Assembly: GCA_963978545.1 (NCBI GenBank)
Contig: OZ021723.1
Location: 8,729,593 to 8,793,592, forward strand
Direction: 5' to 3'
DNA: 64,000 bases
DNA from: Linyphia triangularis
Lineage: Eukaryota; Arthropoda; Arachnida; Araneae; Linyphiidae
Below the pieces are notes generated by a model. It was not told where the DNA came from. It worked only from the letters and a program-made list of their open reading frames with translations, and did no database searches. The stretch's first letter is position 1. Every line of letters starts with the position of its first letter. Made by a program: the position numbers and the translations under genes. Shown in pieces: positions 10,972 to 22,441 of the stretch.

Positions 10972-11693
10972 AAGGTATACGTATAGGCTTCAAATCGCAA
11001 AACTCTCAAAAATCGGGGAAGATTTGTAAAGCCGTAAAAAACAAAAGCAAAATAAAAACACAAAAGAAGGAAACCCTATGATGGAGGAGCATACTAAAAA
11101 GAAAATATATAATAATTAGTATAATAATAACAGTTTTTTATATAAAACATACTTTTTTAAAAGTTATTCGCAGATTGTAGTTTTTTCTATTTTGCATTTC
11201 ATTCAAACAATAATAACTCCAGTTTAAATAATATTTTTTGAAATTTGTTTTTTGCTATTTAATCTGCGTACATTGTTAAATGTTTTGACCCTAAATAATA
11301 AGGGATTTGAAAATAAATATTTTTTTAATTGAATTTTAAAGATAAGATTCTGTATAAATAAACTTCGATTTTTCTAATAGATTCAGTTAAAGCAAGATAT
11401 CACAATATATGCACACTGTAAAATTCTGTTAATAGGGTCAAAACATAGAGCAGAGTATTCCGCATTATTGAGCATCAAAATTGTATCTGTGGGTTAATTA
11501 TAATTTTTGTCATTACCGTTCGAAATTAGCCTAATTAGTTGATTAAATGTTAATTAATTATTAAATTTGAAAAAATTAAAAAAAATTCTTATTGGAAACA
11601 GTTTAACAAATGATGTACTTTTCAAGGTGCAAATGTCTAATTTTTAAATTGAAAATTAAAAAAAAAATGTTGAAACCTATACGTATACCTTAA
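10970..11693. mobile_element. TTAA-flanked element with GGTATAC termini
   Basis: The ends are TTAAGGTATACGTATAGGC at the left and the inverse CCTATACGTATACCTTAA at the right, about 20 bp of terminal inverted repeat. TTAA on both sides suggests a piggyBac-type non-autonomous element. The same ends with TTAA bound 26314-27046, and a diverged relative lies at 38.2-38.94 kb. No coding capacity. Confidence 0.75.
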
Positions 11694-11954
11694 AACATCT
11701 CGCTAGTTTTTCAATATTTGCCAGTAAAATGTTGCCAAATTAAATATTTTGTAATAAATTGTTTCTCTTAATTACCAATTTCTTTCCTGTAATTCCAATT
11801 CGTATCATCACTAATTTTCCACAGAATTGACATAGAAGCAGTATTTTGATCGAATTTTCAAGTATTTCGGTTTAAATTTTGAATACATGCTAATCTCACG
11901 TGGCACTGTAAATTGATACAAGGCAATATAAGTAAAAAACACGTCAGATTTGTG

Positions 11955-12125
11955 GAATGCTTCCAACCCCTAAAATATCTCATCTTTGAATTTTATAATA
12001 ATTTTTCTGATACTATGTTTCTTAAACTTTAAAGTGATGTTCACCAATTTGTTTGGCGCAATATGGACCATGTGTTGCTCTCACGCAAAGGAACCTCCAA
12101 CTTCCCAACCACAGCAGTTAAAGGT
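11955..12125. repeat. Dispersed repeat, second copy at 27115-27290
   Basis: GCTTCCA(A/T)CCC, AATTTGTTTGGCGCA(A/G)TATGG and CAGCAGTTAAAGGTT are shared with 27115-27290. From 12125 to 12455 nothing else is recognised. The 120-codon open frame on the minus strand there has no recognisable domain and overlaps repeats. Confidence 0.5.
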
Positions 12126-12454
12126 TAAACAGATCAAATCGAAAATTGCGACTTCTGTTTCTTTCAATTAAAACTTCTTGCTGAACTTGGCCAAAACGAA
12201 GCAGTAATTTCTTGACTTTCAACAAATGTGGATTCTGCGTCAAGGAAAGATACAAATGGTAACAATAATTAATTTTTACACAAAAAGTAAAGTGTCTATG
12301 TTTGCAGAAACTTGGCAAAGAGGAGTTGGAAGTTTTGGGCTTGACCAGACCAGAGATTTGACCGGAAAGGTTGGCCACCGTTGAATGTGAGGAAAAACAA
12401 TGCTTTTGTATTATTTTTCTAACTCTACATTGTATTTCCCAGGTTTTCCAGAAG

Positions 12455-13110
12455 GAGACAAAACTAGGGGTGTGGAACATAGCACAACTTTCAATTACAC
12501 TATAATACTAATGTCAATTTGTGTCATTTACCTTTTTTTGAATTAGCAAAATTGATTATTTTGACAATATACTTTTCCATAATTCTTATATTATCCTTTC
12601 TTATAAGTGAAACTAAAGAAAGAATTCAAAACGATCGTTGATGATGTATGCTCCAGGAAAGAGAAATCCGAGTTAAAGTAATTCGTTTTTCAACTTTTTA
12701 CGCCATTAAAACATTTGTATGGGAATTTTGGAGTTGGGGATGTTTAGAACAACTTGAGAGGCATTACCATAATGATTTTTTATCAAAATCGTTTGAGCCG
12801 TTTTTTTTTAGCAATCTTTGAAAACCTTATGCGTAAGCGCGATTTTGACTAAAACCTTAATGGTAGGTCTCATAGTCACGCTAACCCGCATACCAAATTT
12901 TAACATCCTAGGTCAATTTGTTCGGGAGTTATGCTGACCACAGACACATACAGACATTTTTTCTAGACAACTTTTTTGAAATCAGGATGTTCCAAAACTT
13001 GAAAAAGTATTTTTTTTTCTTTTCGTTTTTTGTTTTTTTGTTGACCGAATGCTATACTTTGATTACTCTATGTATACATACGGGTAATTGAAAGTAAAAA
13101 TGGACTTATT
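12455..13110 (+). mobile_element. Family-F element copy (about 650 bp)
   Basis: It begins near CTAGGGGTGTGGAACATAGC and ends near GGGTAATTGAAAGTAAAAAT. It carries the family blocks GGTCAATTTGTTCGGGAG, TTATGCTGACCACAGACAC and GACCGAATGCTATA. TTTCAATTAC at the left and GTAATTGAAA at the right are short inverted termini. Other copies lie near 30.3, 34.3, 43.4, 52.2 and 56.1 kb. Confidence 0.7.
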
Positions 13111-13192
13111 TAACAACATTCGACTTTTTATATAATTTTTACACAATAGGATAAATTTAATAGATCACGAAAAGTAGAAAAACCACCTATAC

Positions 13193-13365
13193 CTGCAGGA
13201 AGGTCGAATTCTTTTTCGGATGCAAGGGTTTCGTTGCCATTGTAAGATTCAGAATAATGCAGCTTAACTGTAACTTTGCCGGCATCCAGTTTTCCAAATC
13301 GGAGGAATTGCAGTTCATTTTCTGACCCAATTTTTAGTGATCTTGGACTAGTAAAAATATAACCA
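13193..13365 (-). CDS. A2M/C3/TEP-superfamily gene, coding exon 2 (MG1 domain)
   Basis: On the minus strand the acceptor CTGTTTCTTTGCAG and donor GCAG|GTATAG bound 173 bases. The first base (T) completes Asn26 with exon 1. Residues 27-83 follow, and the final G begins Gly84. The start, GYIFTSPRSLKIGSEN, is the YI.T.P..L..G.. opening of the first macroglobulin domain. It is followed by alternating strand-like segments and an N-glycosylation sequon at N70-E-T. The domain continues into exon 3. The similarity is lower than in the exon 3 motif, but position, phase and pattern agree. Confidence 0.88.
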
Positions 13366-13943
13366 CTGCAAAGAAACAGAATACATTTCAAATTGCTGTT
13401 TGGGAAACAAACTTAAAGATACAATGAAGGTTTCGGCGCAGTGTTTATTTACTGTCGCAATAGCTTTCCAAAATGTGTTGGCTATGAGGAACTTGCACAA
13501 GTGAGGAAAATGAATATTTTTTTGTATTTTCTAGTGTTATCCGACGAATATATTTGAGCAGTGCAATTATTTTTTTATCTTTATGCTTTCAATTAATCAA
13601 AAATCGAGTTTGAAATTAGCCGAAATCACAGCAAAAGTCAGGTGACCAAAAACGCATGAAAAAACCGTGACGTGGTTACGCAGAGATAAAGTCGCAAAAT
13701 GAAGGAGAAACCATACATATTCCTCGTCTAAAACAGGTTTAGACTGGTTCATTATCTGCGCGTTGACGTTTCACGTAAAAGTGGCTTTTCCTCCAAATCG
13801 CCAAAGTGAAAAACTAAATATTTTTTTTAACTATCTATCCGAGCTCAAATTTTTGAAAGAATATTATTGTTTTTCATGATTTTTTTCTCTACTTTTATTT
13901 AAAAATAAAACCAAAAAACGTGAAAGTTCCTCATTACAATATT

Positions 13944-14146
13944 TGGTTAGAATGCATTATACGCCCCCTCCCCCTACTTTTTTGGCAAATTTGCGCCAAA
14001 TATGGTAACCCATCTCCTATATGGTTCCATTACAATTTGGCATCCATTTTGGCAAACCTGTAGTTCAATTCAGTAGTAGCATCAATTCAACTTGGCGGCA
14101 TTTTGCGAAGTCATCAAGTAAGGGGCGTATAATGCATTTTAACCCA
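13944..14146. mobile_element. 200-bp MITE in intron 1
   Basis: The ends carry AATGCATTATACGCCCC at the left and the inverse GGGGCGTATAATGCATT at the right, extended by a few bases outside. The interior has two GGC(A/G)CCATTTTGG-like blocks and no coding frame. The rest of intron 1 (13366-14510) shows nothing else. Confidence 0.75.
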
Positions 14147-14510
14147 ATTTTTAAAACAGCCTTTTCACAGAAACGTTAACAATCTGCCTTGTAATGAATA
14201 AAAATTAAGAATTTCTGTTTGAAAGCAGCTACCAACTATGTTTTCTTTAGAATATTAAAAACATACATTCTGTTCTGGTATTATACCAAGTTAATCATAA
14301 TGAAAGTTACAAAGGTATTCATTTTTGCTAACAAATTGTAACAGCCGCCATTTTTAACTAGCAAGTGAATTACCTATGGCTTCTGGAATTTACAGCTGTT
14401 TAATGTAAACAGCTCTTGGTACAGAATCCGTACCGTAGTTGGAAATCTTATTGAAAGTATTAATAAAAGTTTATAGAAGACTAGTAAATAATTTTGTATT
14501 CAAATCTTAC

Positions 14511-14610
14511 TTATTTTCTTCGGCTAAGCATATTAGTACTAAAGTGTAAAGTGTTGCAACTAAAAGGAGATAATTTTTAGTTTCCATATTCTTCTTTCAG
14601 TTCTTGTGAC
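14511..14610 (-). CDS. A2M/C3/TEP-superfamily gene, first coding exon (signal peptide)
   Basis: The ATG is at 14587-14585 with A at -3 and G at +4. It starts METKNYLLLVATLYTLVLIC, followed by LAEEN. This is a signal peptide with a hydrophobic core at residues 7-21 and a likely cut after Ala22. The donor AATAA|GTAAGA leaves phase 2, which exon 2 completes as Asn26. Just upstream, at 14612-14611, an acceptor (TTTTTTCCTTTTTAG) precedes 23 untranslated bases, so the leader is itself spliced and transcription starts further right. The protein is therefore predicted to enter the secretory pathway, as A2M, C3, TEP and CD109 proteins do. Confidence 0.87.
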
Positions 14611-14675
14611 CTAAAAAGGAAAAAATAAATTATTAGTTTATTTGTTTTATAATTTGATATAAGTAAAAAATTGGT

Positions 14676-14900
14676 AGTTTCCGTTAGACGGGTACCAGAT
14701 AAAAATCGCCAAATTGCAGTGATAACTCCTTCAAACTAATAACCTTCCGATCCGTAATAGGGTTGCTATAGCAACAACCGAACTAATGAATCATAGAGGT
14801 CCAAGGGATTGTAAAATTATTTCAGCGTAAACATTTCAGCTTGCCATATATGCACCAACTTTCAGACTTGGCGGTTTTTGGTACTCGTGTAACGGAAAAA
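14676..14900. mobile_element. 225-bp MITE with TTTCCGTTA termini
   Basis: The left end GTTTCCGTTAGACGGGTACC and the right end GGTACTCGTGTAACGGAAAA are inverted with a few mismatches, continuing inward as AAAAATCGCCAA / GGCGGTTTTT. It sits just upstream of the signal-peptide exon, in the inferred 5' UTR intron. From 14900 to 15386 nothing is recognised. Confidence 0.7.
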
Positions 14901-15399
14901 TACCTAAAAAGGTACTTTGAAAAGTATTTTAACTCATAAAAGTTCAGCACAATGGCATCTTACAAAAATTCAAAAATAAAATGAACTGCTCTTACTAATT
15001 GTAAGTTTTACTCGAGCTTTTAAATTAACAAAGTTATTTTGGGATTTTAAAAACATTTTAAGTTTTTTATATTTGGTAATATATTCAAGTTTCCTTATTA
15101 TAATATGAGCCGAATAGTATTTAAATACTGTATTGTAAAGTTGTACGTCAACTGACAAATGCATCGTATAATCGTTGTGTACTGAAATACGAAAACACAA
15201 CCCAAAAAAAAAACAAAGATTTTATTATTAGTCATTTATATGCCCCAGTGTTCAACAATTAAATATTTCCAAAGGGTATTTTACCTCCTCTTTAAATTTT
15301 AAAGGGTATTTTTAAAATCTAAAGGGTACTTTTTAAACTAAAGCAAAATCAGTGTTTTGACAAAGTCAATAACTACAACAATAACACTCTGTACGTACG

Positions 15400-15576
15400 G
15401 TTGGTTGTTTTCAGATTATCTGGCGCCGTCAGCAACACGAGGGCTATAATGCGCCGAAACATTCGTCATTAGACAAGCCAACATACATTTACAAACACCC
15501 ATGCCAACACGGGACTCGAACCCGCAACCTCGCGGTCTAGAAGCTAGTACGCTAACCACTATACCGTTTGGTCGGC
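15400..15576 (-). mobile_element. tRNA-derived SINE1 copy, intact B box
   Basis: Full-length copy with a 13-bp target duplication CTCTGTACGTACG at 15387-15399 and 15577-15589. The B box is unbroken (GGTTCGAGTCC). The perfect duplication suggests a recent insertion. Confidence 0.95.
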
Positions 15577-15895
15577 CTCTGTACGTACGACCTTACTGCA
15601 ATGTTGCACGATCGCGATTTCGCGTATCAGATTGGAAATATACTTTTTAAATGCAAACTAAAAACACTTGATGGTTATAAACCTTAACTAACTATTAGCA
15701 CTATTCCGTTCGGTGACACTACATTGGCTTCCCGCGAAATTATCGGGCAAATACAGGCAAACCCTCGAAAACTATCGGGAAAATGCCGACATTACTATTG
15801 AAATAATCGCGAAGTAAAACTTTTCTTAAGTAGTTTTTAGACGGATAGTGTTCTTAAAAGTGGGGGGATGGATTTCAGAAGTTTTAGAAGTGGGG

Positions 15896-15973
15896 TTGGT
15901 TGTTTTCAGATTATCTGGCGCCGTCAGCAACACGAGGGCTATAATGCGCCGAAACATTCGTCATTAGACAAGC
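15896..15973 (-). mobile_element. SINE1 copy lacking the tRNA head
   Basis: Only the tail-side part is present, ending abruptly at ...TTAGACAAGC. Loss of the promoter end is 5' truncation in the SINE's own direction, as expected from incomplete reverse transcription. No target duplication was identified. Confidence 0.85.
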
Positions 15974-16514
15974 GGGCTAGACGGGTTAAACACTTAACTT
16001 GGTAGCAAAAGGCATAGGAACAAAATAGCCAATTACGAACAATACCATGATTTTAACTCTCTTGCACTTTAAAGCACTTTACAAGGGCATCAACTAAACA
16101 ACATTTCTTTAACAAAAATTCAACTTGGCCGTCTACATACACAATTACACAATGAAGTCACTAGCAGAAGAGAGAGAGAGAGAAGAAAAAAAGAGAAAGT
16201 TTCGGAAAACTAAGAAATTGAAAGTGGAAAGTAAATTATTAAGCGGCAACTTAACGAGTGACGTGATCTGCTTAACGAGTGGAAGACATATCCACCACCG
16301 TCATCCCCAACCGGTCCTACCGATGTTTTAGGGGAAACCCGATGCTACCTAAAAACAGGTCGGTGTATGACCCCGACGTAGGAAAGGTCAATGGATGTTG
16401 CAAACATCATTTTCTTTTCTCTTTTTTTTTTCACATTTGTGTCTGTTTGAGTATGTCATACGTGCTCAGACGTTAACTTCACTTAGTTGACGGCTTATTT
16501 CAAGAGAAAGGAAT

Positions 16515-16694
16515 GGTTGGTTGTATTCAGATTATCTGGCGCCGTCAGCAACACGAGGGCTATAATGAGCTGAAACTTTCGTCATTAGACAAGCCAACAT
16601 ACATTTACAAACACCCATGCCTAACACGGGACTCGGAACCCGCAACCTCGCGGTCTAGAAGCCAGCACGCTAACCACTATACCGTTTGGTCGGC
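16515..16694 (-). mobile_element. SINE1 copy, chimera of two SINEs
   Basis: The left flank AGAGAAAGGAATG equals the right flank of the SINE at 21176-21350. The right flank GAAAACTGCGGAAGG equals the target duplication of the SINE at 21391-21566. The left part also shares the diagnostic variant ATGAGCTGAAACTTT with the former. The flanks therefore do not match each other, as expected if two neighbouring SINEs recombined. B box with the extra C. Confidence 0.88.
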
Positions 16695-16922
16695 GAAAAC
16701 TGCGGAAGGCTAATTAATGCACATCGAGCTGAAACTTGGCAGACAGACCCGTTGTTAATATCAATGCAATCTATTAAGGTTTGGCGGTTAACAAAGTTAG
16801 TTAAAAGGAATTCATAGTAAAGATCATTCCCTATACTCGCTATGTTACAATCTTCGAGGCCAGTGCATTTAGAAACTACTTTCTACAAAGCCTTGACAAT
16901 ATACAATGTCAGCATTAATTTT

Positions 16923-17400
16923 TTTTTTCTCCATTTAATTCTAAATGTTTCAAAAAGGCCATCTCAATGCAATTTTTTTCTTTTCTAATTTGCAGCCAGA
17001 GTTCCCCTGTTACGCGTTGGTGAGAAAAAGATTCATTCGGCTCGAATTGAATGTGACGTCAAGAGATCCCAAACATCTTGACTTGAAATGCAGGAGTGGA
17101 AATTGAGTTTTGCAAGTTTCTTGCGAATCGCGCCAACCTGTACGAGACATTGCAATGGTCTACCAACGCCAACTATTTGGCAAAAAACCTCACGATAACC
17201 ATAGAAACGGGAGGAAGCTTTGACGTCACAGATTTTGTTGTGTGTTTTGCTCGGACTCGGTTTTGTGGCATTTTCTTTTCCTAATATTTAAATAACTAAT
17301 GTTCTTAAAGAACTTTTGTTTAAATATTTTGAATCAGAAAGAAATTCTTCATAAATATAAACTAATTTCACTCGTTTTTAAAAATGCGAGAATTGTCCAT
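16923..17400. mobile_element. Family-A MITE, left end missing (copy 1)
   Basis: It ends AATGCGAGAATTGTCCAT with the family interior (GTGACGTCAAGAG, GCGCCAACCTGTACG, GACGTCACAGATTTTG). The left terminus is replaced by unrelated sequence. The counterpart in copy 2 is 21797-22272. Confidence 0.75.
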
Positions 17401-17569
17401 TGGTGAGTATGGGCAAGGAAATAATCAGTAGATGAAAATGATATAAATTGTTTTCATTTAATGTCGATCTATTATAAATGAAAATTAATATAGAAAAAAG
17501 CAAAACCAGGTGGATGTTGCATTTACGTATAGATTTCAAACATAAAAGAACATACATTAGAGGCTGTTA

Positions 17570-18234
17570 GTCCGAGAGGCTACTGCAATTTTTGGACCCC
17601 ATCGAACATCATTCTGAATTTTTTATAGAAATTGAAGAAAAGTGAGTAGATTACGAATCCACTGGTCTGCCGTGGCAAAAATGGCCCAAACTGATCAATA
17701 ATCGACTTGGAATGAGTTGAACTAAAATCCGATTGCAAATGTGTCATAACTTGCCAAAAATAGAATAAATTTATTCGTCTGGCAACCCACTTCATTTTGA
17801 TTTTCAATGAGAAAAAACGCAAACGATTTCTGATCTTTGGCTCGGAAAACTTATATCTTTTAAAATAAGCCAAATTGGTGACATCAGTTACGTCATAAGT
17901 GACGTAATATTTTTTGCCAACTTGGCTTTCTTTTAATAGATACAAGTAGACCGTCGCCAGTGATGTCTGAATCGTCTGCAACTCTTCTTAATTGAAAATT
18001 AAAGAGCGAGGGTTACCAAATAAAAAAAAAAAAATGCTCATTATTTGGCAAGTTATGGCGCATTCGGCAATTGGATTTAGTTCAACTTATTAAAAGTCGA
18101 TTTTTGACCAGTTTCGGCACATTTTTGGAACGGCAGACCAGTGGATTTGTAATCTACTAACTTTTCTCAAATTTCTATAAAAAAAAATCAGAATAATGTT
18201 CGATGGGTCCAAAAATTGAAGTCGCCTCTCAGTC
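17570..18234. mobile_element. Family-B foldback MITE, complete (copy 1)
   Basis: Arms of about 300 bases run inward from GTCCGAGAGGC(G/T)ACTGC at the left and the inverse CCTCTCAGTC at the right. They meet near a centre rich in TGACGT motifs (TTACGTCATAAGTGACGTAA). The 133-codon frame on the minus strand lies inside one arm, recurs wherever the element does, and is not a gene. Copies: 22442-23105, 36530-37190, 53802-54462 and half at 1137-1323. Confidence 0.85.
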
Positions 18235-18332
18235 TAGAAGTAAAAGTTATAAAAGTTGCAGTGAGGAAAAAGCGGTGATTGCGTATACGTAACATCCCGT
18301 TGACCTTTTTGTTGCAACAAAGAGTTTCGATG

Positions 18333-18908
18333 ATGGACAATTCCCACATTTTTTTTTTTATTCAATTCTAAATATTTCGAAAAGGCCATAAACAGAACAA
18401 TTTCTGCTCAATGCACTTTTTCAACTTTTTTTTTTAAATTTTCAATCTAAGTTTCTTTGCGAGACGTTGGCGAGAAAACGATTCATTTGGCTCGAATTGA
18501 ATGTGACGTCAAGGCTTCTCAAACATCTTGGGTTGAAACGCGGCAGCTGAAACCAGTTGTGCATGTTTTTTTTTTGCAACCAGTGAAACCAGTTTTGCAC
18601 CATTCTCGCAAATCGCGCCAACCTGTACGTGATATGGAAATGGTCTACCAGCGCTAACTATTTCAACGCCAACTATTTGGCAGAAACCTCACGATAGCCA
18701 TAGAAATGGAAGGAAGATTTGACGTCGCAGATTTTTTTGAGTGTTTTGATCGGATTGGTTTTGCCTTGGTTTTTGGGGTATTTTCTTTTCTTAATATTTA
18801 AATTACTAATTTTCTTAAAGAGCTTTTGTTAAAATATTTGAAATCAGAAAGAAATTCTTCATTATAAACTAATTTAGCTCGTTTTTAAAAATTGGGGGAA
18901 TTGTCCAT
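18333..18908. mobile_element. Family-A MITE, complete (copy 1)
   Basis: It starts ATGGACAATTCCCACATTTT and ends GGGGGAATTGTCCAT, with GACGTCAAG and GACGTCGCAG inside. The counterpart is at 23204-23779. Confidence 0.8.
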
Positions 18909-19690
18909 TGTTGTGTTTCATTCCTGTTGCCAAAATGACAAAATAAATGTTGTAATTTATTGAGTGCTTGGTCTTGAAGTCTTTGCCACTCGAAAGAGCT
19001 GTAAGTTCGACCAATGGTAAGTTAACGTGTCTTGTATTGATTTTTTGATCGACTGCGTATGGCGAAATTTTTATTACGACAAAAAAAAAAAAAAGTTAGC
19101 ACGATAAAATGTAGAGTATCTACGTATCTTAACGTATTTTCTATTCTAGTAGATTTTTGACGGTCAACTACGAGAACTATTGTATCGGTTGACTACTTTA
19201 TTCTTTGAGTATAAATTATTACTTGAATTTAAGAAAGTTTGGAATATAATTCTCAAAAATACAGAGTGGAAATCAGAGATCTTTGAAATCATTTTTTATG
19301 CGTTCAAACTGACAAAGTTCAATTTATTAAACTACAATCCATGATAATGAGAAATAATTTTGTATTTCCAATAAATAGTTTATTCAGATTTCTAAAAAGT
19401 TTTGGCAACATGAAAGAAATTCAACAATTGCTGATTATTTTGTCGCCCACAAAAAGTTTGCCAACGGTGGATGCGATAATATGTAAGTTAGTACCAACAA
19501 TTTTTTCTCAAAATGTTACATTCACTAGTTTTAACTGGATCAACTCGAATAAGATATATTTTATGCAGAATTCGTAGAAATTGCACCCCCAAAACTCTAC
19601 AGAATGCATCGTCAACGGGTCTACAAGCTAAGTTTCTGCTCGATTGAACGACGGAAAATGGGTTAATCAGTTCTCCGAAACATAAACATT
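18909..19690. other. AT-rich block inside duplication copy 1
   Basis: No gene is recognised. The right end (about 19600-19680, CATCGTCAACGGG...CTCGATTGAACGACGG) resembles the family-G core and is where the SINE at 19691 inserted. Confidence 0.5.
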
Positions 19691-19870
19691 GGTTGGTTGT
19701 TTTCAGATTATCTGGCGCCGTCAGCAACACGAGGGCTATAATGCGCCGAAACATTCGTCATTAGACAAGCCAACATACATTTACAAACACCCATGCCTAA
19801 CACGGGACTCGGAACCCGCAACCTCGCGGTCTAGAAGCTAGTACTCTAACCACTATACCGTTTGGTCGGC
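19691..19870 (-). mobile_element. SINE1 copy (duplication copy 1)
   Basis: Full-length, with flanks CCG(A/T)AACATAAACA on both sides as target duplication. B box with the extra C. Its paralogue from the segmental duplication is 24559-24738. Confidence 0.92.
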
Positions 19871-21173
19871 CCGTAACATAAACAGAAGCGGCCTTTTAGT
19901 GATAGACATCATAACTTGACAGAATGCATTGTCATCGACAATGAATATGTCAAAAGTTATAACTCGATAAGATGAGGCGAATGTGTTAATTTACAAGCAA
20001 AATCGAAGGTATCACTAAAGATTTAATAATTGAAAACGCCGTCAGAAAAACAAAATCACATCCGAACGGATACGACCACTGTAAATGAGTTATTTAACCC
20101 ATCTCTGTTAGAAACACGGGAAAAAAAATAAACATTCTTCTGACATTTCACACATTTCCTGGTAAATCCTCGTTGCCTTGTCATTAAAATATTCACCGAC
20201 AAAGAAGTCGACATCTGTCCTTCAGAATATTCTACCATTGTTTCGCTACTTCCGAGATTACACCATATTCTCGCTTCAACGCGACATCATCACCAACGGA
20301 ATAAAACCATTCCGTTTGTTGTTGGTGCATTTAATTTCAACTCGTGGACTGCAGATTGCGCAGCTGTGTACGTTACCATGGTGATTGGACGTGACTGGAT
20401 GGGTTTTATAGTGAGGCGAGATTGGGCATCTCTAATTTATTATCGCGTCTGTAATAAATGGCGGATTTTGTGAAGAAACATTTCCAGAGATGCATAAGTG
20501 TCGTCTGAAGTATTGTTATGAAAGCAGAATTAAATTGTGTTGGCATATAAACTAGAAATTCAGTAAAGCAAGGTTTATGTGTTTACCACTTATCTCATTT
20601 CTTATTTTAATTGAACTTTTTTAAATTTTACTTTTACGCAAAGGGAAGCTTAAAAAATAGGCCGATCTGACAAAATATCATTTGTATTAAATCAAATATC
20701 TGGGGGTTTGAACTTCCCATGCTGGATATTAACTGGTCAGCCGGGACAAATAAATGGCTGAAAGTGGCCAAAAAATGACTTAAGAATTAAATCCGATTGC
20801 TAAATATGTATTAACTCGCCAAAAAATTTATACCCTTTTTCGTCTGGTAAACCCCCGACTCTTTAATTTTTAATGAGGAAAGTTGCAGACGATTTCATCT
20901 CTTTGGCGAAAAAAAATCGCATCTTTTAAAAGTGTGGAACGTTGCGATAAATATGACTTAACGGATGACGTAATATTTATGGCCAACTTGACTCACTTTT
21001 AAAAGATGAGGGTATTTGGCGAAAGAGAAGTCGGACCGGGACAAATAAATGGCTGAAAGTGGCAAAAAAATGACTTAAGAATTAAATCCGATTGCCAAAT
21101 ATGTACTAACTCGCCAAAAAATTAATACCCTTTATCGTCTGGTAACCCACAACTCTTCAATTTTTAACTGCGG
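19871..21173. other. Non-coding sequence of copy 1 and partial extra copy of its end
   Basis: From 19871 to 20740 no element or gene is recognised; the open frames on both strands are unchanged in copy 2 only because that duplication is recent. From 20740 a degenerate relative of family B runs to 21035. Its first 135 bases (CCGGGACAAATAAATGG onward) are repeated again at 21036-21173. Confidence 0.55.
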
Positions 21174-21175
21174 GA

Positions 21176-21350
21176 GGTTGTATTCAGATTATCTGGCGCC
21201 GTCAGCAACACGAGGGCTATAATGAGCTGAAACTTTAGTCATTAGACAAGCCAACATACATTTACAAACACCCATGCCTAACACGGGACTCGAACCCGCA
21301 ACCTCGCGGTCTAGAAGCCAGCACGCTAACCACTATACCGTTTGGTCGGC
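21176..21350 (-). mobile_element. SINE1 copy at the duplication junction
   Basis: Intact B box. The right flank AGAGAAAGGAATG has no partner on the left, where the duplication junction (TTTTTAACTGCGGG) abuts the SINE. The missing partner is found left of the copy-1 SINE at 16515. Variant ATGAGCTGAAACTTT. Confidence 0.9.
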
Positions 21351-21390
21351 AGAGAAAGGAATGAATTTTATGGTAAGGAAAACTGCGGAA

Positions 21391-21566
21391 GGTTGTATTC
21401 AGATTATCTGGCGCCGTCAGCAACACGAGGGCTATAATGCGCCGAAACATTCGTCATTAGACAAGCCAACATACATTTACAAACACCCATGCCTAACACG
21501 GGACTCGGAACCCGCAACCTCGCGGTCTAGAAGCCAGCACGCTAACCACTATACCGTTTGGTCGGC
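21391..21566 (-). mobile_element. SINE1 copy with 15-bp target duplication
   Basis: GAAAACTGCGGAAGG lies on both sides (21378-21392 and 21567-21581). B box with the extra C. It is 40 bases from the previous SINE. Confidence 0.94.
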
Positions 21567-21796
21567 GAAAACTGCGGAAGGCTAATTAATGCACATCGAG
21601 CTGAAACTTGGCAGACAGACCCGTTGTTAATATCAATGCAATCTATTAAGGTTTGGCGGTTAACAAAGTTAGTTAAAAGGAATTCATAGTAAAGATCATT
21701 CCCTATACTCGCTATGTTACAATCTTCGAGGCCAGTGCATTTAGAAACTACTTTCTACAAAGCCTTGACAATATACAATGTCAGCATTAATTTTTT

Positions 21797-22272
21797 TTTT
21801 CTCCATTTAATTCTAAATGTTTCAAAAAGGCCATCTCAATGCAATTTTTTTCTTTTCTAATTTGCAGCCAGAGTTCCCCTGTTACGCGTTGGTGAGAAAA
21901 CGATTCATTCGGCTCGAATTGAATGTGACGTCAAGAGATCCCAAACATCTCGACTTGAAATGCAGGAGAGGAAATTGAGTTTTGCAAGTTTCTCGCGAAT
22001 CGCGCCAACCTGTACGGGACATTGCAATGGTCTACCAACGCCAACTATTTGGCAAAAAACCTCACGATAACCATAGAAACGGGAGGAAGCTTTGATGTCA
22101 CAGATTTTGTTGTGTGTTTTGCTCGGACTCGGTTTTGTGGCATTTTCTTTTCCTAATATTTAAATAACTAATGTTCTTAAAGAACTTTTGTTTAAATATT
22201 TTGAATCAGAAAGAAATTCTTCATAAATATAAACTAATTTCACTCGTTTTTAAAAATGCGAGAATTGTCCAT
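21797..22272. mobile_element. Family-A MITE, left end missing (copy 2)
   Basis: Paralogue of 16923-17400 with the same truncation, so the truncation predates the segmental duplication. Confidence 0.75.
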
Positions 22273-22441
22273 TGGTGAGTATGGGCAAGGAAATAATCAC
22301 TAGATGAAAATGATATAAATTGTTTTCATTTAATGTCGATCTATTATAAATGAAAATTAATATAGAAAAAAGTAAAACCAGGTGGATGTTACATTTACGT
22401 ATAGATTTCAAACATAAAAGAACATACATTAGAGGCTGTTA

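Larger units (their letters stand above)
16513..21035. repeat. 4.87-kb tandem segmental duplication, copy 1
   Basis: This stretch repeats at 21176-25906 with the same order of parts and only scattered substitutions; offsets are 4872 in the left half and 4868 in the right. Parts in order: SINE1, a family-A MITE, a family-B foldback, a second family-A MITE, a unique AT-rich block, SINE1, and unknown sequence. The shared order of unrelated elements shows a duplication of chromosomal DNA and not independent insertions. At its right end a partial third copy of the last segment (21036-21173) is appended. Confidence 0.93.

Noticed and set aside
12118..12480. 120-codon minus frame as a protein gene
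   Set aside because: It spans the edge of a dispersed repeat and the start of a family-F element. No recognisable domain, and it lies in intron 2 of the TEP-like gene.
15400..15576. Genuine tRNA genes at each SINE1 head
   Set aside because: The anticodon stem does not pair, there is no acceptor stem, and all copies share the long body and tail with target duplications.
17580..17981. 133-codon minus frame found twice unchanged (also 22452-22853)
   Set aside because: It lies in one arm of the family-B foldback, and the second copy is from the segmental duplication. No domain; the diverged copies near 36.5 and 53.8 kb do not keep the frame.
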